64,000 nt of DNA from Oscillospiraceae bacterium (GCA_902789835.1 CADAPN010000004.1:1-64000); one strand, 5' to 3'. Positions 50,808 to 60,748 are shown, numbered from the stretch's first letter. Translations and numbers: made by a program. Notes: generated from the letters alone by a model not told the origin.

Positions 50808-53800
50808 TTATCTGTATCTTCCGATCAGCTCGCGCAGGGTGGCATACAGCCGGTCGGACTCAATGGGCTTGGAGAGATGGGCGTTCATGCCGGCCTGGAG
50901 GGAGCGCTGTACATCCTCGTCAAAGGCGTTGGCCGTGAGGGCGATGATGGGGATGCTTCCGGCGTCCGGCCGATCCAGCTTTCGAATGGTCGCGGCGGCG
51001 CTGAGACCGTCCATGACGGGCATGCGCATATCCATCAGAACCGCGTCATAGGTGCCGGGTTCGCTCGCCTGGAACATTTCCACGGCAATTTTGCCGTTCT
51101 CCGCCCGCTCCGATTCCATCCCTTCCAATTCCAGCAGATCTTCCAGAATCTCGGCGTTGAGGTCCACATCCTCGGCGATCAGGATCTTCCTGCCGGTCAG
51201 ATCGGCCTCCTCCGGTTCCGCATTCCGCTTGAGGTCCATCACCCGGTGGAAAGCGGGCATGACATCCTCGCCGTTCAGGGGCTTGAGCATAAAGCTGTCC
51301 ACCCCGGCGGCCCTTGCCTCGGCCTCAACATGGTCCCAGGAGTAGCCGGTGAGGAAGACAACGGCGGATTCCGTCCCCACAATCTTTCGGATCTGGCGGG
51401 TCACCTCGACCCCGTCCTGCTCCGGCATTTTGTAATCCACAAAGATCAGGTGATAGGCCTCCCGCCGGGCGGCCTTGAGCTGGATGAGCTCAATGGCCTC
51501 CTTCCCGCTCAGGGCGGTGTCCGCGGCGATGCCCAGTTCCTCCAGAATGGCTTTGGCGTTTTCACAGTCAATCGCGTCGTCATCAATGACCAGCACCCGC
51601 ATCTCATGAGGCTGCAGGCTCTGCCGTTTGTCCTCCGGATTCAGCACGCGTGCGCTGTCACGCAGCGTCACGGTCACCGTAAAGACCGTACCCACGCCTT
51701 TTTCCGAATCCACCGTAATACTGCCGTTCATGAGCTCCACAATGCTCTTGGTAATGGCCATACCGAGACCGGTGGAACCGTACTTGTTGGAAGTGCCGCT
51801 GTTCTCCTGGGAAAAGGCATCGAACACCTTCGGCAGATATTCTTTGTCCATGCCGATGCCGGTATCCCGAATCACAAAGCGCAGCGTGCTCTGGCCGTCA
51901 AACTGTCCGATGCTCTCCACATGAAAACTCACCGTACCGGATTCCGGTGTAAATTTCACGGCATTTCCCAGAATGTTGATCAGGACCTGCTTGAGCTTCA
52001 TGTCGTCGCCGATGTAGTAGTCCCGGATGGGCCCCGCGGTTTTGAAATCATATACCAGGCCCTTGTCCTGGCACTGGGCGGAAATCATGGTATTGATCTG
52101 CTCCAGAACTTCCCGGAAAGAAAACTCTTCCTTCCGGATGGTCATACGGCCGCTTTCGATGCGGCTCATATCCAGGATGTCGTTGATCAGGCCCAGCAGA
52201 TGGCGGGCGCTCCCTCCGATCTTTTCCAGGTGGTCCCGCATCCGCTCGGAGAGGTCCGGCTCCCGCAGGGCGATGCTGTCAAGACCGATAATGGCGTTCA
52301 TGGGGGTGCGGATCTCATGGCTCATGTTGGACAGGAAGAGGGTTTTGGCCCGGTTTGCCTCGTTGGCGGCATCCAGTGCCTCGCTGAGGGCCTGCTGCTG
52401 GGCCATGGACTCACGCATCTCGGCGTCGATCACCGTGAGGCCGAGCCCGATGGCATGGACCCGGTGGTCCGCCCGTTCGGCTGCATGCCGCACGCCGGCC
52501 ACCCGGATCATCTCGTAATACTCCCGTCCGGCTCGTCTGGCGAGGTAGCGATAGGCCAGGATCTGTTCCTTTTCCAGTCCTCTGCGGATCGCCTCCGGAT
52601 CGATAAAGCGCAGGAAGCCTTCCCGGTAATCCTCGTCGACGGAATTCTCCGCATACCAGGTAAAGCGCTCCAGGTATGGGAAGTGCACTCCTTCCGGCGT
52701 ATGTTCCTTGTCCTCCGGATCTCCGCGATAGCAGACCGCGTCGTTCTCTTCCAGATCGACATGGTAGACCGCCCGATAGTCCGAGGCCAGTGCCGTGATC
52801 ATGCTGTCCTGCTGTCCGCGGAGCTTTTCCTGCTGCAGAAGCTGTTCCTGCAGCGCAAGTCTCTGCTCCAGCTCCTCCTGCTTGACACGGCTGGCCGTCT
52901 CGGCGTTCTCCCGTTCCATTTCAATGCGCGCGTTTTTGCGGGTCTGGGCGAAGATGTACACCGCAATCCCCAGCAGCGCCAGGACGGCCAGGGAAGTCTG
53001 AACCACGCTTCTGAAAATGATTTCCGCGGAAATGGAACTGATCCGCTCGCTGATCAGGCTCTCCCGGATCAGGTAGGTCAGCAGCCAGTTGGTGCCGCTC
53101 ACCGGGACGTAAGCCAGCGTTTCCGAAACACCCTTGTAGGTAAAGGAAACGACCCCTTTTGTGCCTTCTTTGAAATCGTTCTTCACCTTTTCCATGGAAT
53201 AGGCATGCCCGTCCTCAAAGACCGCATGGGACAGCGCTTCCAGAAGGTTATCCTCCACCGCGAGGCCGCCCAGCACGGTATTGCTCAGTGCAATGCCGTC
53301 GCTGGTATAGATGTTGCAGAAGGTGGCGCCGCCCTCCTGGGACTGCATGGATACGCCCGCGAGCATTTCCTCCATGGAGATCTCCATAAAGCAGGCCTTC
53401 AGGGTCTTTCCCTGGTACGCAAGCTCGGTGGGCACGACAATAACCACCTTTTTCTCGGTGCTGTCCAGGTTCGCCAGGTGGATTTCCGGTCCGGACAGAT
53501 CAAGGAGATCAAACGGATATTCCCCGATGTTGTCCTGTGTGCCGACGGAAGTATAGATGAGGCCGTCGGTATCCACAAAGGCAAACTTCTCCAGGTGGAA
53601 GAGCTGCTTCATACGGGACTGATAAGCCTGTAGATGAGCGCTGTCCTTCAGATCTTCTTCGCTCATGAGGCTGAGCGCGGTTTGAAGATCTCCCGTTCTG
53701 CGCTCCAGATTTCCCGCCACGACCTGCTCCCTGCGTCCTGCCAGCTCATCAAGATACAGAAGAGACACGGATCGCACGGCCTCCTCTGTTTCCCTTTTGG

Positions 53801-53894
53801 CATTGCGTCCCATCCAGACAGAGCTCAATGCCAGGATCAGCAGTACCAGCACTCCTCCGATCAATCCGACGGTTACGCTTTTGCTTCGCTTCAA
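50808..53894 (-). CDS. hybrid histidine kinase with two receiver domains
   Basis: A 1028-residue membrane sensor. TTG at 53894 is chosen because AGGAGG lies 8 bases before it and LKRSKSVTVGLIGGVL then gives TM1 at once. The extracytoplasmic dCACHE-like sensor is about 30-310 with TM2 about 315-335. A coiled coil with a PAS-like section follows, then HisKA MSHEIRTPMNA (His about 526), HATPase DTGIGM and GSTGLGMAI, REC1 LIFVDYKMPEQDG (Asp about 819) and REC2 VLMDMRMPVMDG (Asp about 955). It is the last gene of a four-gene operon with Hpt, REC-EAL and a second hybrid kinase. Confidence 0.9.
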   Translation of the reverse strand: MKRSKSVTVGLIGGVLVLLILALSSVWMGRNAKRETEEAVRSVSLLYLDELAGRREQVVAGNLERRTGDLQTALSLMSEEDLKDSAHLQAYQSRMKQLFHLEKFAFVDTDGLIYTSVGTQDNIGEYPFDLLDLSGPEIHLANLDSTEKKVVIVVPTELAYQGKTLKACFMEISMEEMLAGVSMQSQEGGATFCNIYTSDGIALSNTVLGGLAVEDNLLEALSHAVFEDGHAYSMEKVKNDFKEGTKGVVSFTYKGVSETLAYVPVSGTNWLLTYLIRESLISERISSISAEIIFRSVVQTSLAVLALLGIAVYIFAQTRKNARIEMERENAETASRVKQEELEQRLALQEQLLQQEKLRGQQDSMITALASDYRAVYHVDLEENDAVCYRGDPEDKEHTPEGVHFPYLERFTWYAENSVDEDYREGFLRFIDPEAIRRGLEKEQILAYRYLARRAGREYYEMIRVAGVRHAAERADHRVHAIGLGLTVIDAEMRESMAQQQALSEALDAANEANRAKTLFLSNMSHEIRTPMNAIIGLDSIALREPDLSERMRDHLEKIGGSARHLLGLINDILDMSRIESGRMTIRKEEFSFREVLEQINTMISAQCQDKGLVYDFKTAGPIRDYYIGDDMKLKQVLINILGNAVKFTPESGTVSFHVESIGQFDGQSTLRFVIRDTGIGMDKEYLPKVFDAFSQENSGTSNKYGSTGLGMAITKSIVELMNGSITVDSEKGVGTVFTVTVTLRDSARVLNPEDKRQSLQPHEMRVLVIDDDAIDCENAKAILEELGIAADTALSGKEAIELIQLKAARREAYHLIFVDYKMPEQDGVEVTRQIRKIVGTESAVVFLTGYSWDHVEAEARAAGVDSFMLKPLNGEDVMPAFHRVMDLKRNAEPEEADLTGRKILIAEDVDLNAEILEDLLELEGMESERAENGKIAVEMFQASEPGTYDAVLMDMRMPVMDGLSAAATIRKLDRPDAGSIPIIALTANAFDEDVQRSLQAGMNAHLSKPIESDRLYATLRELIGRYR

Positions 53895-53955
53895 GGATCT
53901 TTCCTCCTGCGTTTTTATGATGTCTCGGCACAAATATCCCGTGCCGGTTTTTACC

Positions 53956-54324
53956 TCAGCTCTTCTCGTAGGCCTGGATCCCTTCCACCGTCTTTTGATA
54001 CAGCGCTTCAATCTTTTCGAGCTTTTCCCGAACTTCCCCGTCCGTCAGATGTCTGCTGTTGCCGGGGCGGAATTCCTCCGCAATCTCCGATGCACCCTCC
54101 GCCAGCTTCTCCAGGCCGAGATTCCCGCAGACGCCCTTGGCCGCGTGGGCGGCCTCAAACATCTGTACCGGCTCCATCGTCGCGCCGGCGGCGATCATCG
54201 CGTCGATCACGCCGTTTTGGGGAAGCTTCCGAATATGTTTATCCATCAGCTTCTCCACGCGGAGAATCTGAATTCCCCTCTCATAATTTCCGCCGATATT
54301 CTGATACAGTTCGCGCAGTGTCAT
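53956..54324 (-). CDS. Hpt phosphotransfer protein
   Basis: A 122-residue all-helical protein. EAAHAAKGVCGNLGLEKLA (about residues 56-74) holds the phospho-accepting His (about 58-59) in the usual HxxKG context. It receives phosphate from a hybrid-kinase receiver and passes it to another. ATG overlaps the REC-EAL stop (ATGA); the double-REC kinase follows after 61 bases. It is the only Hpt in the window and may serve all three hybrid kinases. Confidence 0.9.
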   Translation of the reverse strand: MTLRELYQNIGGNYERGIQILRVEKLMDKHIRKLPQNGVIDAMIAAGATMEPVQMFEAAHAAKGVCGNLGLEKLAEGASEIAEEFRPGNSRHLTDGEVREKLEKIEALYQKTVEGIQAYEKS

Positions 54325-56024
54325 GCTTCCTTCTTCCTTTCAATCGCAAGCTCTCTCCGGATCAGTTGCTCAAACTCTTCCGGCGGCAGCGGCCTTGAGA
54401 AGAAATAGCCCTGGACAAGGTCGCAGTTTCCGCTTCGCAGGATGGCAAGCTGTCCCTCTGTTTCGACCCCCTCGGCAACCACCGAGACATCAAGGAATTT
54501 CGCAATGTCAAGAATCAGCGTCACCAGCTTGCGGTCCGTCTCGCTGCTTTCGATGTTCCGGATGAACTTCATGTCCATTTTGAGCACATCAACGGGCATG
54601 TCCGACAGCATGTTGAGTGACGAGTATCCGGACCCGAAGTCGTCCATCTCAATTTCAAAGCCCCGCTCCCGAAGACGGCGGATTACGTCGAGGACCTGAT
54701 TGGCATCGTCCGCGTAGGCCGTCTCCGTAACCTCCAGCTTGATGCTGCCGTAATCCAGACCGTTGCTCTCCACAAGCTCCGCGAGCCGTTCGACCAGCGT
54801 CGGGTCGAACACATCCGCTCTGGACACGTTGACCGACACCGGCAGGGTAAAACCGTATTTTTCCTTCCAGGCGGTAATCTGTGCCGCCGCCTCTTTCCAG
54901 ACAAAGTTGTCTACGACGCTGATCAGGCCGTTGCCTTCAAACAAGGGGATAAACTCACCCGGTGAAATCATGCCCAGCTCCGGATGCTTCCAGCGGATCA
55001 GGGCCTCGGCGCTGGCAAGGCGCGGCGGATCGGCCTGGATGTCATATTTCGGCTGGTAAAAGACCTTGAACTGGCGCTCGTCGGCCGCGCTGTGCAGGTC
55101 GTTGAGCAGTCTCTGGTTCAGAAGCTCTTTCATCCGCATATCGTCGTCGTAAAACATCAGCGGGTTTTGAAAGTCGCCCCGGACCCGGTTGCAGGCAGCC
55201 CTGGCATGGTCAAACATCGTCAGCGGCTCCACACCCTTTTGCCAGGTTCTTACCCCCATGCGCAGGCGGATACTGACCTTTCGTGTCAAGCGGTTGACCC
55301 TGTCCTGAAAGCGGTTCAGCAGGGCCCGGTAGTCCGGCTGCTGCATACAGTAAATGGCAAAGCGGTCCGCTTCAAAACGGCTTGCGATCCCCTCGGTTCC
55401 GGCAAGAAAAGCGTTGATTTCCTCTCCGATGACCTGAAGCACCCTGTCGCCGAAGCTCCGTCCGTTCAGAGCGTTGATGGAGTGAAACTGCTCGATGTTG
55501 ATGACAACGGCATCCATATGCAGTTCCGGATGATACTGGAAAATGCGCTCCGCGTATTCCATAAAGAAGTTCCGGGTATAGAGCATGCTGAGCTTGTCAT
55601 GCTCGGCCGCCGAGATGAGCTGCCGTCCCTCGCTCAGTTCGACGACTCTGCTCACACGGGCCAGAATCACTTCCTGCTCGTCAAAGGGCTTGGGAATAAA
55701 GTCCGATGCGCCCATTTGCAGCGCCTGCAGTTCGGCGGATCTTTCCGCCGTCAGGACGATAATCGGAATCTGCCGGAGCAATTCATCGTTGCGCACGGTC
55801 TCCAGCACTTCAAACCCGTTCAGGACCGGCATCATCAGGTCAAGCAGTACAATGGACAGCCTTTCCCGCTTCTCCCGCATGATTTTCAGCGCTTCTTCTC
55901 CGTTCTCAGCGTAGAGAAGCTCATAATCATCCTCCAGAATCGAGCCCAGCACATCCCGGTTGATCTCCTGATCGTCAACGATCAGAACCAGCTTTGGCCG
56001 TTGAATCTGTTTTGATTTTATCAT
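54321..56024 (-). CDS. response regulator, REC-GGDEF*-EAL
   Basis: A 567-residue protein. REC about 10-130 with IVDDQEINRD, phospho-Asp about 62 in VLLDLMMPVLNG and Lys in FIPKPFD. The GGDEF-fold domain about 150-290 is degenerate: the signature position reads RFEADRF, so no cyclase activity is expected. EAL about 310-555 keeps ASAEALIRW, VNVSRAD, LEVTETA, EMDDFGSGYSSL, LKMDMKFI and VVAEGVET, the metal and catalytic residues of an active c-di-GMP phosphodiesterase. It is the output of the relay: phosphorylation probably changes c-di-GMP breakdown. Confidence 0.9.
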   Translation of the reverse strand: MIKSKQIQRPKLVLIVDDQEINRDVLGSILEDDYELLYAENGEEALKIMREKRERLSIVLLDLMMPVLNGFEVLETVRNDELLRQIPIIVLTAERSAELQALQMGASDFIPKPFDEQEVILARVSRVVELSEGRQLISAAEHDKLSMLYTRNFFMEYAERIFQYHPELHMDAVVINIEQFHSINALNGRSFGDRVLQVIGEEINAFLAGTEGIASRFEADRFAIYCMQQPDYRALLNRFQDRVNRLTRKVSIRLRMGVRTWQKGVEPLTMFDHARAACNRVRGDFQNPLMFYDDDMRMKELLNQRLLNDLHSAADERQFKVFYQPKYDIQADPPRLASAEALIRWKHPELGMISPGEFIPLFEGNGLISVVDNFVWKEAAAQITAWKEKYGFTLPVSVNVSRADVFDPTLVERLAELVESNGLDYGSIKLEVTETAYADDANQVLDVIRRLRERGFEIEMDDFGSGYSSLNMLSDMPVDVLKMDMKFIRNIESSETDRKLVTLILDIAKFLDVSVVAEGVETEGQLAILRSGNCDLVQGYFFSRPLPPEEFEQLIRRELAIERKKEA

Positions 56025-57586
56025 CTCTCCACCACTCTTTCTCTCCTGAACTGTTGGACCCGTTCTCTCAGCGCCGCATACAGCGCGTCGGCATCGGTCG
56101 GCTTGCCCAGGTGCGCGTCCATTCCCGCTTCCCGGGACTTGCGCATATCCTCCTCCGAGATGTTTGCCGTCAGGGCCAGGATGGGAATGCTTCCGGCGTC
56201 CTTCCGCTTCAGCGCTCGGATTCGCTTTGCCGCTTCCAGGCCGTCCATCACCGGCATTCGAAGGTCCATCAGAATCGCGTCATAATGGTATTCTTCCGCC
56301 TCGCTGAACATGTCCAGGGCAATCTTGCCATTCTCCGCATGCTCGGTCTCCGCCCCTTCCAGCTCCAGCAGGTCCTGTACAATTTCTGCATTTTCCGGAA
56401 CATCTTCCACAATCATGATCCGGTATCCCGGCAGCAGCTCCGTTTCTTCGGGCACTTCCGTATCCGCCCCGGCGCCCGGGTTCTCCGGCGCTTTCGGTTC
56501 AAGCCGTTGCGCAGCCGCGGTTTGGTCCTGTTCCGGCTGCGGCCCCTCCGCCGGGCGCAAGGGCACGGTAATCGTGAAGACCGTGCCCTTGCCCTTTTCG
56601 CTCTCGACAAGGATCTCCCCGCCCAGAAGTTCAATTTTCTTTTTTACAAGCGGAAGCCCAAGACCGCTGCCGCCGAAGCGGCTCGTGCTGCTGGAATCCT
56701 CCTGGGCAAAGAGCTCAAAAATCTTCGGCAGGAACTCCCGGTCAATGCCGATGCCGGTGTCCCGGACGGTAAAGCGGATCGGGCGTGCCGGGCCTTCTGC
56801 GGGCAGCGCGCGCACATCCAGGCTTACCTTGCCGGGGACGTCGGTGTACTTCACCGCGTTGTCCAGCACCCCCAGCAGCACCTGCTTGAGCATCATCCCG
56901 TCACCCTGGTATCTGCCCCGGGCGTCCTCATCCACGCCGGTCTCATATTCCAGTCCCTTCTCTTCGCAGAGGGTGGCCGTCATGGCATTGATCTGGCACA
57001 GCACGTCCGACAGGGTAAACAGTTCCTCACCCGCGGCAAGCTCACCTTTCTCGATGCTGTTGAGGTCCAGAATGTTGTTGATCAGTCCGATCAGGTGTTC
57101 CCCGCTCCTGCCGATTTTCTCCAGCTGGTCCCGGGTCTCCGCCGAGATGTTCGGATTTTTCAGGGCAAGTCTGTCCAGACCCATGATGATGTTCATGGGC
57201 GTTCGCATCTCATGGCTCACGCTGGCCAGAAGCTCCGCTTTCATGCGGGTGCTCTCCTCTGCCGCCTGCAGCTCCGCCTTCAGTTTCTCCTGTTCAATAA
57301 TCCGTTTGGTGATGCTGTCCAGCAGCCTGTACATGATATAGACAAAGATGCTTCCGCCGAAAAGGATGCCGGCCATCACCAGATCCGGCTTTCCAAACAG
57401 CCCCACGATCATATAACCGATAAAAAACAGGACAAGCAGGACAATGGGAAAATAAAGGATACCGTTCTGTTTGTTCGACACCTCGCGCCGTCTGACTTCG
57501 CGGCTGAATCGAACGAATCCGCAGATGTTGTAGACCATCAGTGCACTTCCGAGAAAAATCGGAATGTCTATGATCCAGTGATTCAC
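56021..57586 (-). CDS. hybrid histidine kinase, short sensor
   Basis: A 521-residue membrane kinase with three N-terminal hydrophobic segments (about 5-23, 43-62, 70-90) and little extracellular sequence, suggesting membrane or intracellular sensing. A coiled coil precedes HisKA VSHEMRTPMNI (His about 125); HATPase has DTGIGID and GGSGLGLPL; after a Pro/Glu-rich linker the REC domain has ILMDLRMPVMDG (Asp about 440). The stop overlaps the REC-EAL start (ATGA). First gene of the operon, served by the promoter at 57693-57721. Confidence 0.9.
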   Translation of the reverse strand: MNHWIIDIPIFLGSALMVYNICGFVRFSREVRRREVSNKQNGILYFPIVLLVLFFIGYMIVGLFGKPDLVMAGILFGGSIFVYIMYRLLDSITKRIIEQEKLKAELQAAEESTRMKAELLASVSHEMRTPMNIIMGLDRLALKNPNISAETRDQLEKIGRSGEHLIGLINNILDLNSIEKGELAAGEELFTLSDVLCQINAMTATLCEEKGLEYETGVDEDARGRYQGDGMMLKQVLLGVLDNAVKYTDVPGKVSLDVRALPAEGPARPIRFTVRDTGIGIDREFLPKIFELFAQEDSSSTSRFGGSGLGLPLVKKKIELLGGEILVESEKGKGTVFTITVPLRPAEGPQPEQDQTAAAQRLEPKAPENPGAGADTEVPEETELLPGYRIMIVEDVPENAEIVQDLLELEGAETEHAENGKIALDMFSEAEEYHYDAILMDLRMPVMDGLEAAKRIRALKRKDAGSIPILALTANISEEDMRKSREAGMDAHLGKPTDADALYAALRERVQQFRRERVVER

Positions 57587-57692
57587 GCGCAGGCCCCCTT
57601 TCCCAGTATTGATCCGGGCATTCTTTTTCCCTGAATTCCGGTCTTTATGAAAACTTAATTCCGGAAATCAGGGCATAGTTATACTTGATATC

Positions 57693-57721
57693 ATTATAGC
57701 AGAGCCCCTGTTGGAAATCAA
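57693..57721 (-). promoter_or_regulatory. promoter of the phosphorelay operon
   Basis: On the minus strand, TTGATT, a 17-base spacer and a consensus TATAAT, about 105 bases before the kinase start. Confidence 0.8.
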
Positions 57722-57801
57722 TTAGATTTTACGCTTTTCAGCCGCCCTTGCTTCTGCTTTTCGTGTTTGTATTCCTGTTTGTCCCGTATACGAGCTTTCT
57801 C

Positions 57802-57829
57802 TTGACATTTCCCTTCACAATGATGTATT
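57802..57829 (+). promoter_or_regulatory. promoter of the EamA-BMP-phosphoesterase operon
   Basis: A consensus TTGACA at 57802-57807, a 16-base spacer and TGTATT at 57824-57829. Confidence 0.6.
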
Positions 57830-57897
57830 CTTGCACACGATCTCCCCGGACCCTCTTCCGCGGGAGAATGCAGCGGATACGGGAAGTGACACAGTAC

Positions 57898-58809
57898 ATG
57901 AAACAATCGAATTCTTCTGTCCTCGGCCCCGCTCTCATCATCTTGGCGGGCATCTTCTGGGGCAGCATGGGGATTTTTGTCCGCAGGCTCACAGCCTGTG
58001 GCTTCACCTCGATCCAGATCACCTCTGTCCGGCTGACCCTGGCCGCGGTCCTTTTCTGCCTGATCCAGCTTCTGCGCGACCCAGCGGGCTTCCGCATTTC
58101 GCCCCGGGATCTGCCGCTCTTTCTCGGCCTCGGTGTAGGAAGCGTACTCTTTTTCTCCTCCTGCTACTTCACCGCCATCAACATGATGTCTCTCTCCACG
58201 GCCGCAATCCTTCTCTATACCTCCCCCATCTGGATCATGCTGATGTCCGTGCTTTTCTTCCATGAGAAGCTGACCGGAAGGAAGCTTCTGGCCCTGACGC
58301 TTGCCTTTCTTGGCTGCGTTCTTGTCTCCGGTCTCTCCGGCGGCGGGCTCACGCTGCCCGGTCTTCTGATCGGTCTCGGCTCCGGCTTTGGCTACGGCCT
58401 CTACAGCATTCTCGGCACCGTCGCGCTGCGTCGTTATTCCCCCTATTCCGTCACCACCTGGACGTTTCTCTTCGCGGCTGTGGGATCCTGGTTCATCAGC
58501 CGTCCGGCAGAAATCATCGCAAAACTCTCCAATGCTCCTTCTCCCTTCGGCCTGTTTCTCTTCTGCTGCCTCACCGCGCTGATTACCGCCGTGGTTCCCT
58601 TCCTGGCCTATACGCTGGGCCTGCGCACGGTTGAAGCCAGCCGTGCCGGAATTCTCGCCACCATCGAGCCGATGGTCGCCACCCTCATCGGTGTGCTCGT
58701 CTTCTCCGAGCCGCTGACCCTCTCTTCCGGCCTCGGCGTGCTGCTGATTCTGGCAGCCGTCATTCTTCTGAATCTGAATACAAACGAAAGGATACTTCAT
58801 GAGATCTGA
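57898..58809 (+). CDS. EamA/DMT family transporter
   Basis: A 303-residue protein with ten helices in two EamA repeats (ILAGIFWGSMGIFVRRLTA near residue 15; LIGLGSGFGYGLYSILG near 160). ATG 57898 gives normal family length; ATG 57868 (better-spaced CGGGAG) would add ten residues. The promoter at 57802 rules out the longer frame. Drug/metabolite transporters usually export amino acids or metabolites; the substrate is unknown. It overlaps the next gene by 11 bases. Confidence 0.85.
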   Translation: MKQSNSSVLGPALIILAGIFWGSMGIFVRRLTACGFTSIQITSVRLTLAAVLFCLIQLLRDPAGFRISPRDLPLFLGLGVGSVLFFSSCYFTAINMMSLSTAAILLYTSPIWIMLMSVLFFHEKLTGRKLLALTLAFLGCVLVSGLSGGGLTLPGLLIGLGSGFGYGLYSILGTVALRRYSPYSVTTWTFLFAAVGSWFISRPAEIIAKLSNAPSPFGLFLFCCLTALITAVVPFLAYTLGLRTVEASRAGILATIEPMVATLIGVLVFSEPLTLSSGLGVLLILAAVILLNLNTNERILHEI

Positions 58810-60748
58810 AGCGGTTGAACAATACAACCACGCCCTGAAGGCAGGGCAGAAATACTATAAAAACGCCGTCCTCCACGGCGAATACCCTTATCCCCTCGTG
58901 CTGGATGACATCGTACAGGAGTCCGCCATCGCCGGCTATGCCGATCTCGGCCTTGTCCAGGTCCCCGCCGACCGTTTTGTCGGTACCAAGTCCGCAGGGC
59001 GGACGGCCGCTCTCGCGGGGAACTTCATGCCCCTGCTGGAGCCGACAAGCGAATTTGCCGCCAAGTGGATCAGCCTCTGTGACGCCCATCTGAGCGAAGA
59101 AGGCATCCGTGACGCGGTGGAATGTTACGAGTTTATGGGCCGGTTTTACATTCAGGAAGGCAACAAGCGGCTCAGCGTGCTGCTCAGCTATGACTCGCCC
59201 CGCATCACCGCCCATGTCAGGCGGGTGATTCCCCGCTGGTCCGAGGATCACGAGGTCCAGGTGTATTATGAGTTTATGCACTTTTATTCGCTCTCCGGCC
59301 TCTACGGCATCGACTTCCGCCACCGCGGCAGCTATGCCAAGCTGCAGGCCGCGCTCGGCTTTGAGCCGGAACACGTCTGGACCGATCAGGAACGGCGCAG
59401 CTTCTCTGCCGGGTTCAGTCACTTTCGCGACGCGCTTCAGAAGCAGCGGACCGGCCAGGATCAGGTCACTCCGGCCGAGGCGCTTTTGACCTGGCTGCAG
59501 GTCTTCTCCTTCTCTGACATCAAGGATCTGACCCTGCCGGAGCTCTCCAAACGAATTGATACCCTGTGGCCGGACATGCTGGCACAGACGGACGACGCCG
59601 CCATCGAGCTCAGCACCGAGCCCGCTGAAGAAAAAGGAAAGAACGTCATCTCCAGGATCATCAGCATCGCCCGCCCGGATCACCTGAACATTGCTTTCCT
59701 CTATGATGCGCCTCCGGAGTACAGCACCTGGGTCCAGGCTCACGATGAGGGCCGTCAGTATCTCGAGGATCAGCTCGGCCCGCAGGTCTCCGTCAGGACC
59801 TATCTGCGCGACTTCCGGGACTATGAGACCGTGCTCGAAGAGGCCATTGCCGACGGAGCCGAGCTCGTCTTCGCCACCGACGCCGCCATGATAAGCGCCT
59901 GCCGCAAAGCCGCCGCGCTTCACAAGAACGTCCGTTTCCTGACCTGTGCGGTGTTCCAGCCTTATACCGGCGTGCGCATGTACAACGGCCGGACCTACGA
60001 GTGCAAGTTTATCACCGGCGCCATCGCCGGGATCATGTCCGAGGGCAACGAGATCGGCTATGTCGCCAACAATCCGATCTACGGCACCCCGGCCAGCGTC
60101 AACGCCTTTGCCCTCGGCGCCCGCATGACCAACCCGAACGCTGTTATCCGCCTGGACTGGGCCTGCCTGCCCGGAGATCCGGTGAAGCGGCTTTTGGACA
60201 GCGGGGTATCCGTCATTTCCAACCGGGAGATCGTGAGCTCCGGCACCGTCTGGAAAGACTTTGAGCTCGGCACCTTCAAGCTGCAGAAGGACGGCACCCT
60301 CATCCCCCTGGTCACGCCTTTCTGGGACTGGGGCAAGCTCTACGAAAAGATCGTCTGCAGCATTTTCAGCGGCGCCTGGAACGACATCTCCGGCAGCAAG
60401 GCCATCAACTACTGGTGGGGCATGGCCAGCGGCGTGCTCGATGTCCACCTCAGCAAATACCTCCCGGACGGCGTGGCCGGTCTCGGCCGGATTCTCCGTA
60501 CGGGAATCTGTAACGGCTCGCTTCAGCCTTTCCACATGCGCATCTTTGACCAGGACGGCACGCAGCGCAACGACGGGGAACACTCCTTCAGTCCGGACGA
60601 AATCGTCTCCATGGACTGGTTCTGCGATAACGTAGTCGGCAGAGTTCCCGATTATGAAGAACTCCGCCCCGAATACGCCGAAACCATGCACATTCTCGGT
60701 CTGTACAGAAAAAAACTGCTCCCAGAGGCAGAAGGAGGACAGCTGTGA
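58799..60748 (+). CDS. cytoplasmic BMP-domain protein with ParB-like N-terminus
   Basis: A 649-residue protein, ATG preceded by AAAGGA. There is no signal peptide. The N-terminal half (about 1-230) contains RFYIQEGNKRLSVLLSY, a ParB/sulfiredoxin-like phrase (EGNKRxSVL). The C-terminal half (about 295-600) is a periplasmic-binding BMP/PnrA-like domain: HLNIAFLYDAPPEYSTWV, FATDAAMISACRKAA, FITGAIAGIMSEGNEIGYVA and IYGTPASVNAFALGARM. BMP proteins normally bind nucleosides outside the cell. The fusion inside the cell suggests ligand sensing. It sits between an exporter and a phosphoesterase gene. Confidence 0.75.
   Translation: MRSEAVEQYNHALKAGQKYYKNAVLHGEYPYPLVLDDIVQESAIAGYADLGLVQVPADRFVGTKSAGRTAALAGNFMPLLEPTSEFAAKWISLCDAHLSEEGIRDAVECYEFMGRFYIQEGNKRLSVLLSYDSPRITAHVRRVIPRWSEDHEVQVYYEFMHFYSLSGLYGIDFRHRGSYAKLQAALGFEPEHVWTDQERRSFSAGFSHFRDALQKQRTGQDQVTPAEALLTWLQVFSFSDIKDLTLPELSKRIDTLWPDMLAQTDDAAIELSTEPAEEKGKNVISRIISIARPDHLNIAFLYDAPPEYSTWVQAHDEGRQYLEDQLGPQVSVRTYLRDFRDYETVLEEAIADGAELVFATDAAMISACRKAAALHKNVRFLTCAVFQPYTGVRMYNGRTYECKFITGAIAGIMSEGNEIGYVANNPIYGTPASVNAFALGARMTNPNAVIRLDWACLPGDPVKRLLDSGVSVISNREIVSSGTVWKDFELGTFKLQKDGTLIPLVTPFWDWGKLYEKIVCSIFSGAWNDISGSKAINYWWGMASGVLDVHLSKYLPDGVAGLGRILRTGICNGSLQPFHMRIFDQDGTQRNDGEHSFSPDEIVSMDWFCDNVVGRVPDYEELRPEYAETMHILGLYRKKLLPEAEGGQL

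Larger units (their letters stand above)
57587..57897. other. divergent promoter region
   Basis: Between the hybrid-kinase operon (minus) and the EamA operon (plus). It holds one good promoter for each direction and no other recognisable signal. Confidence 0.6.
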
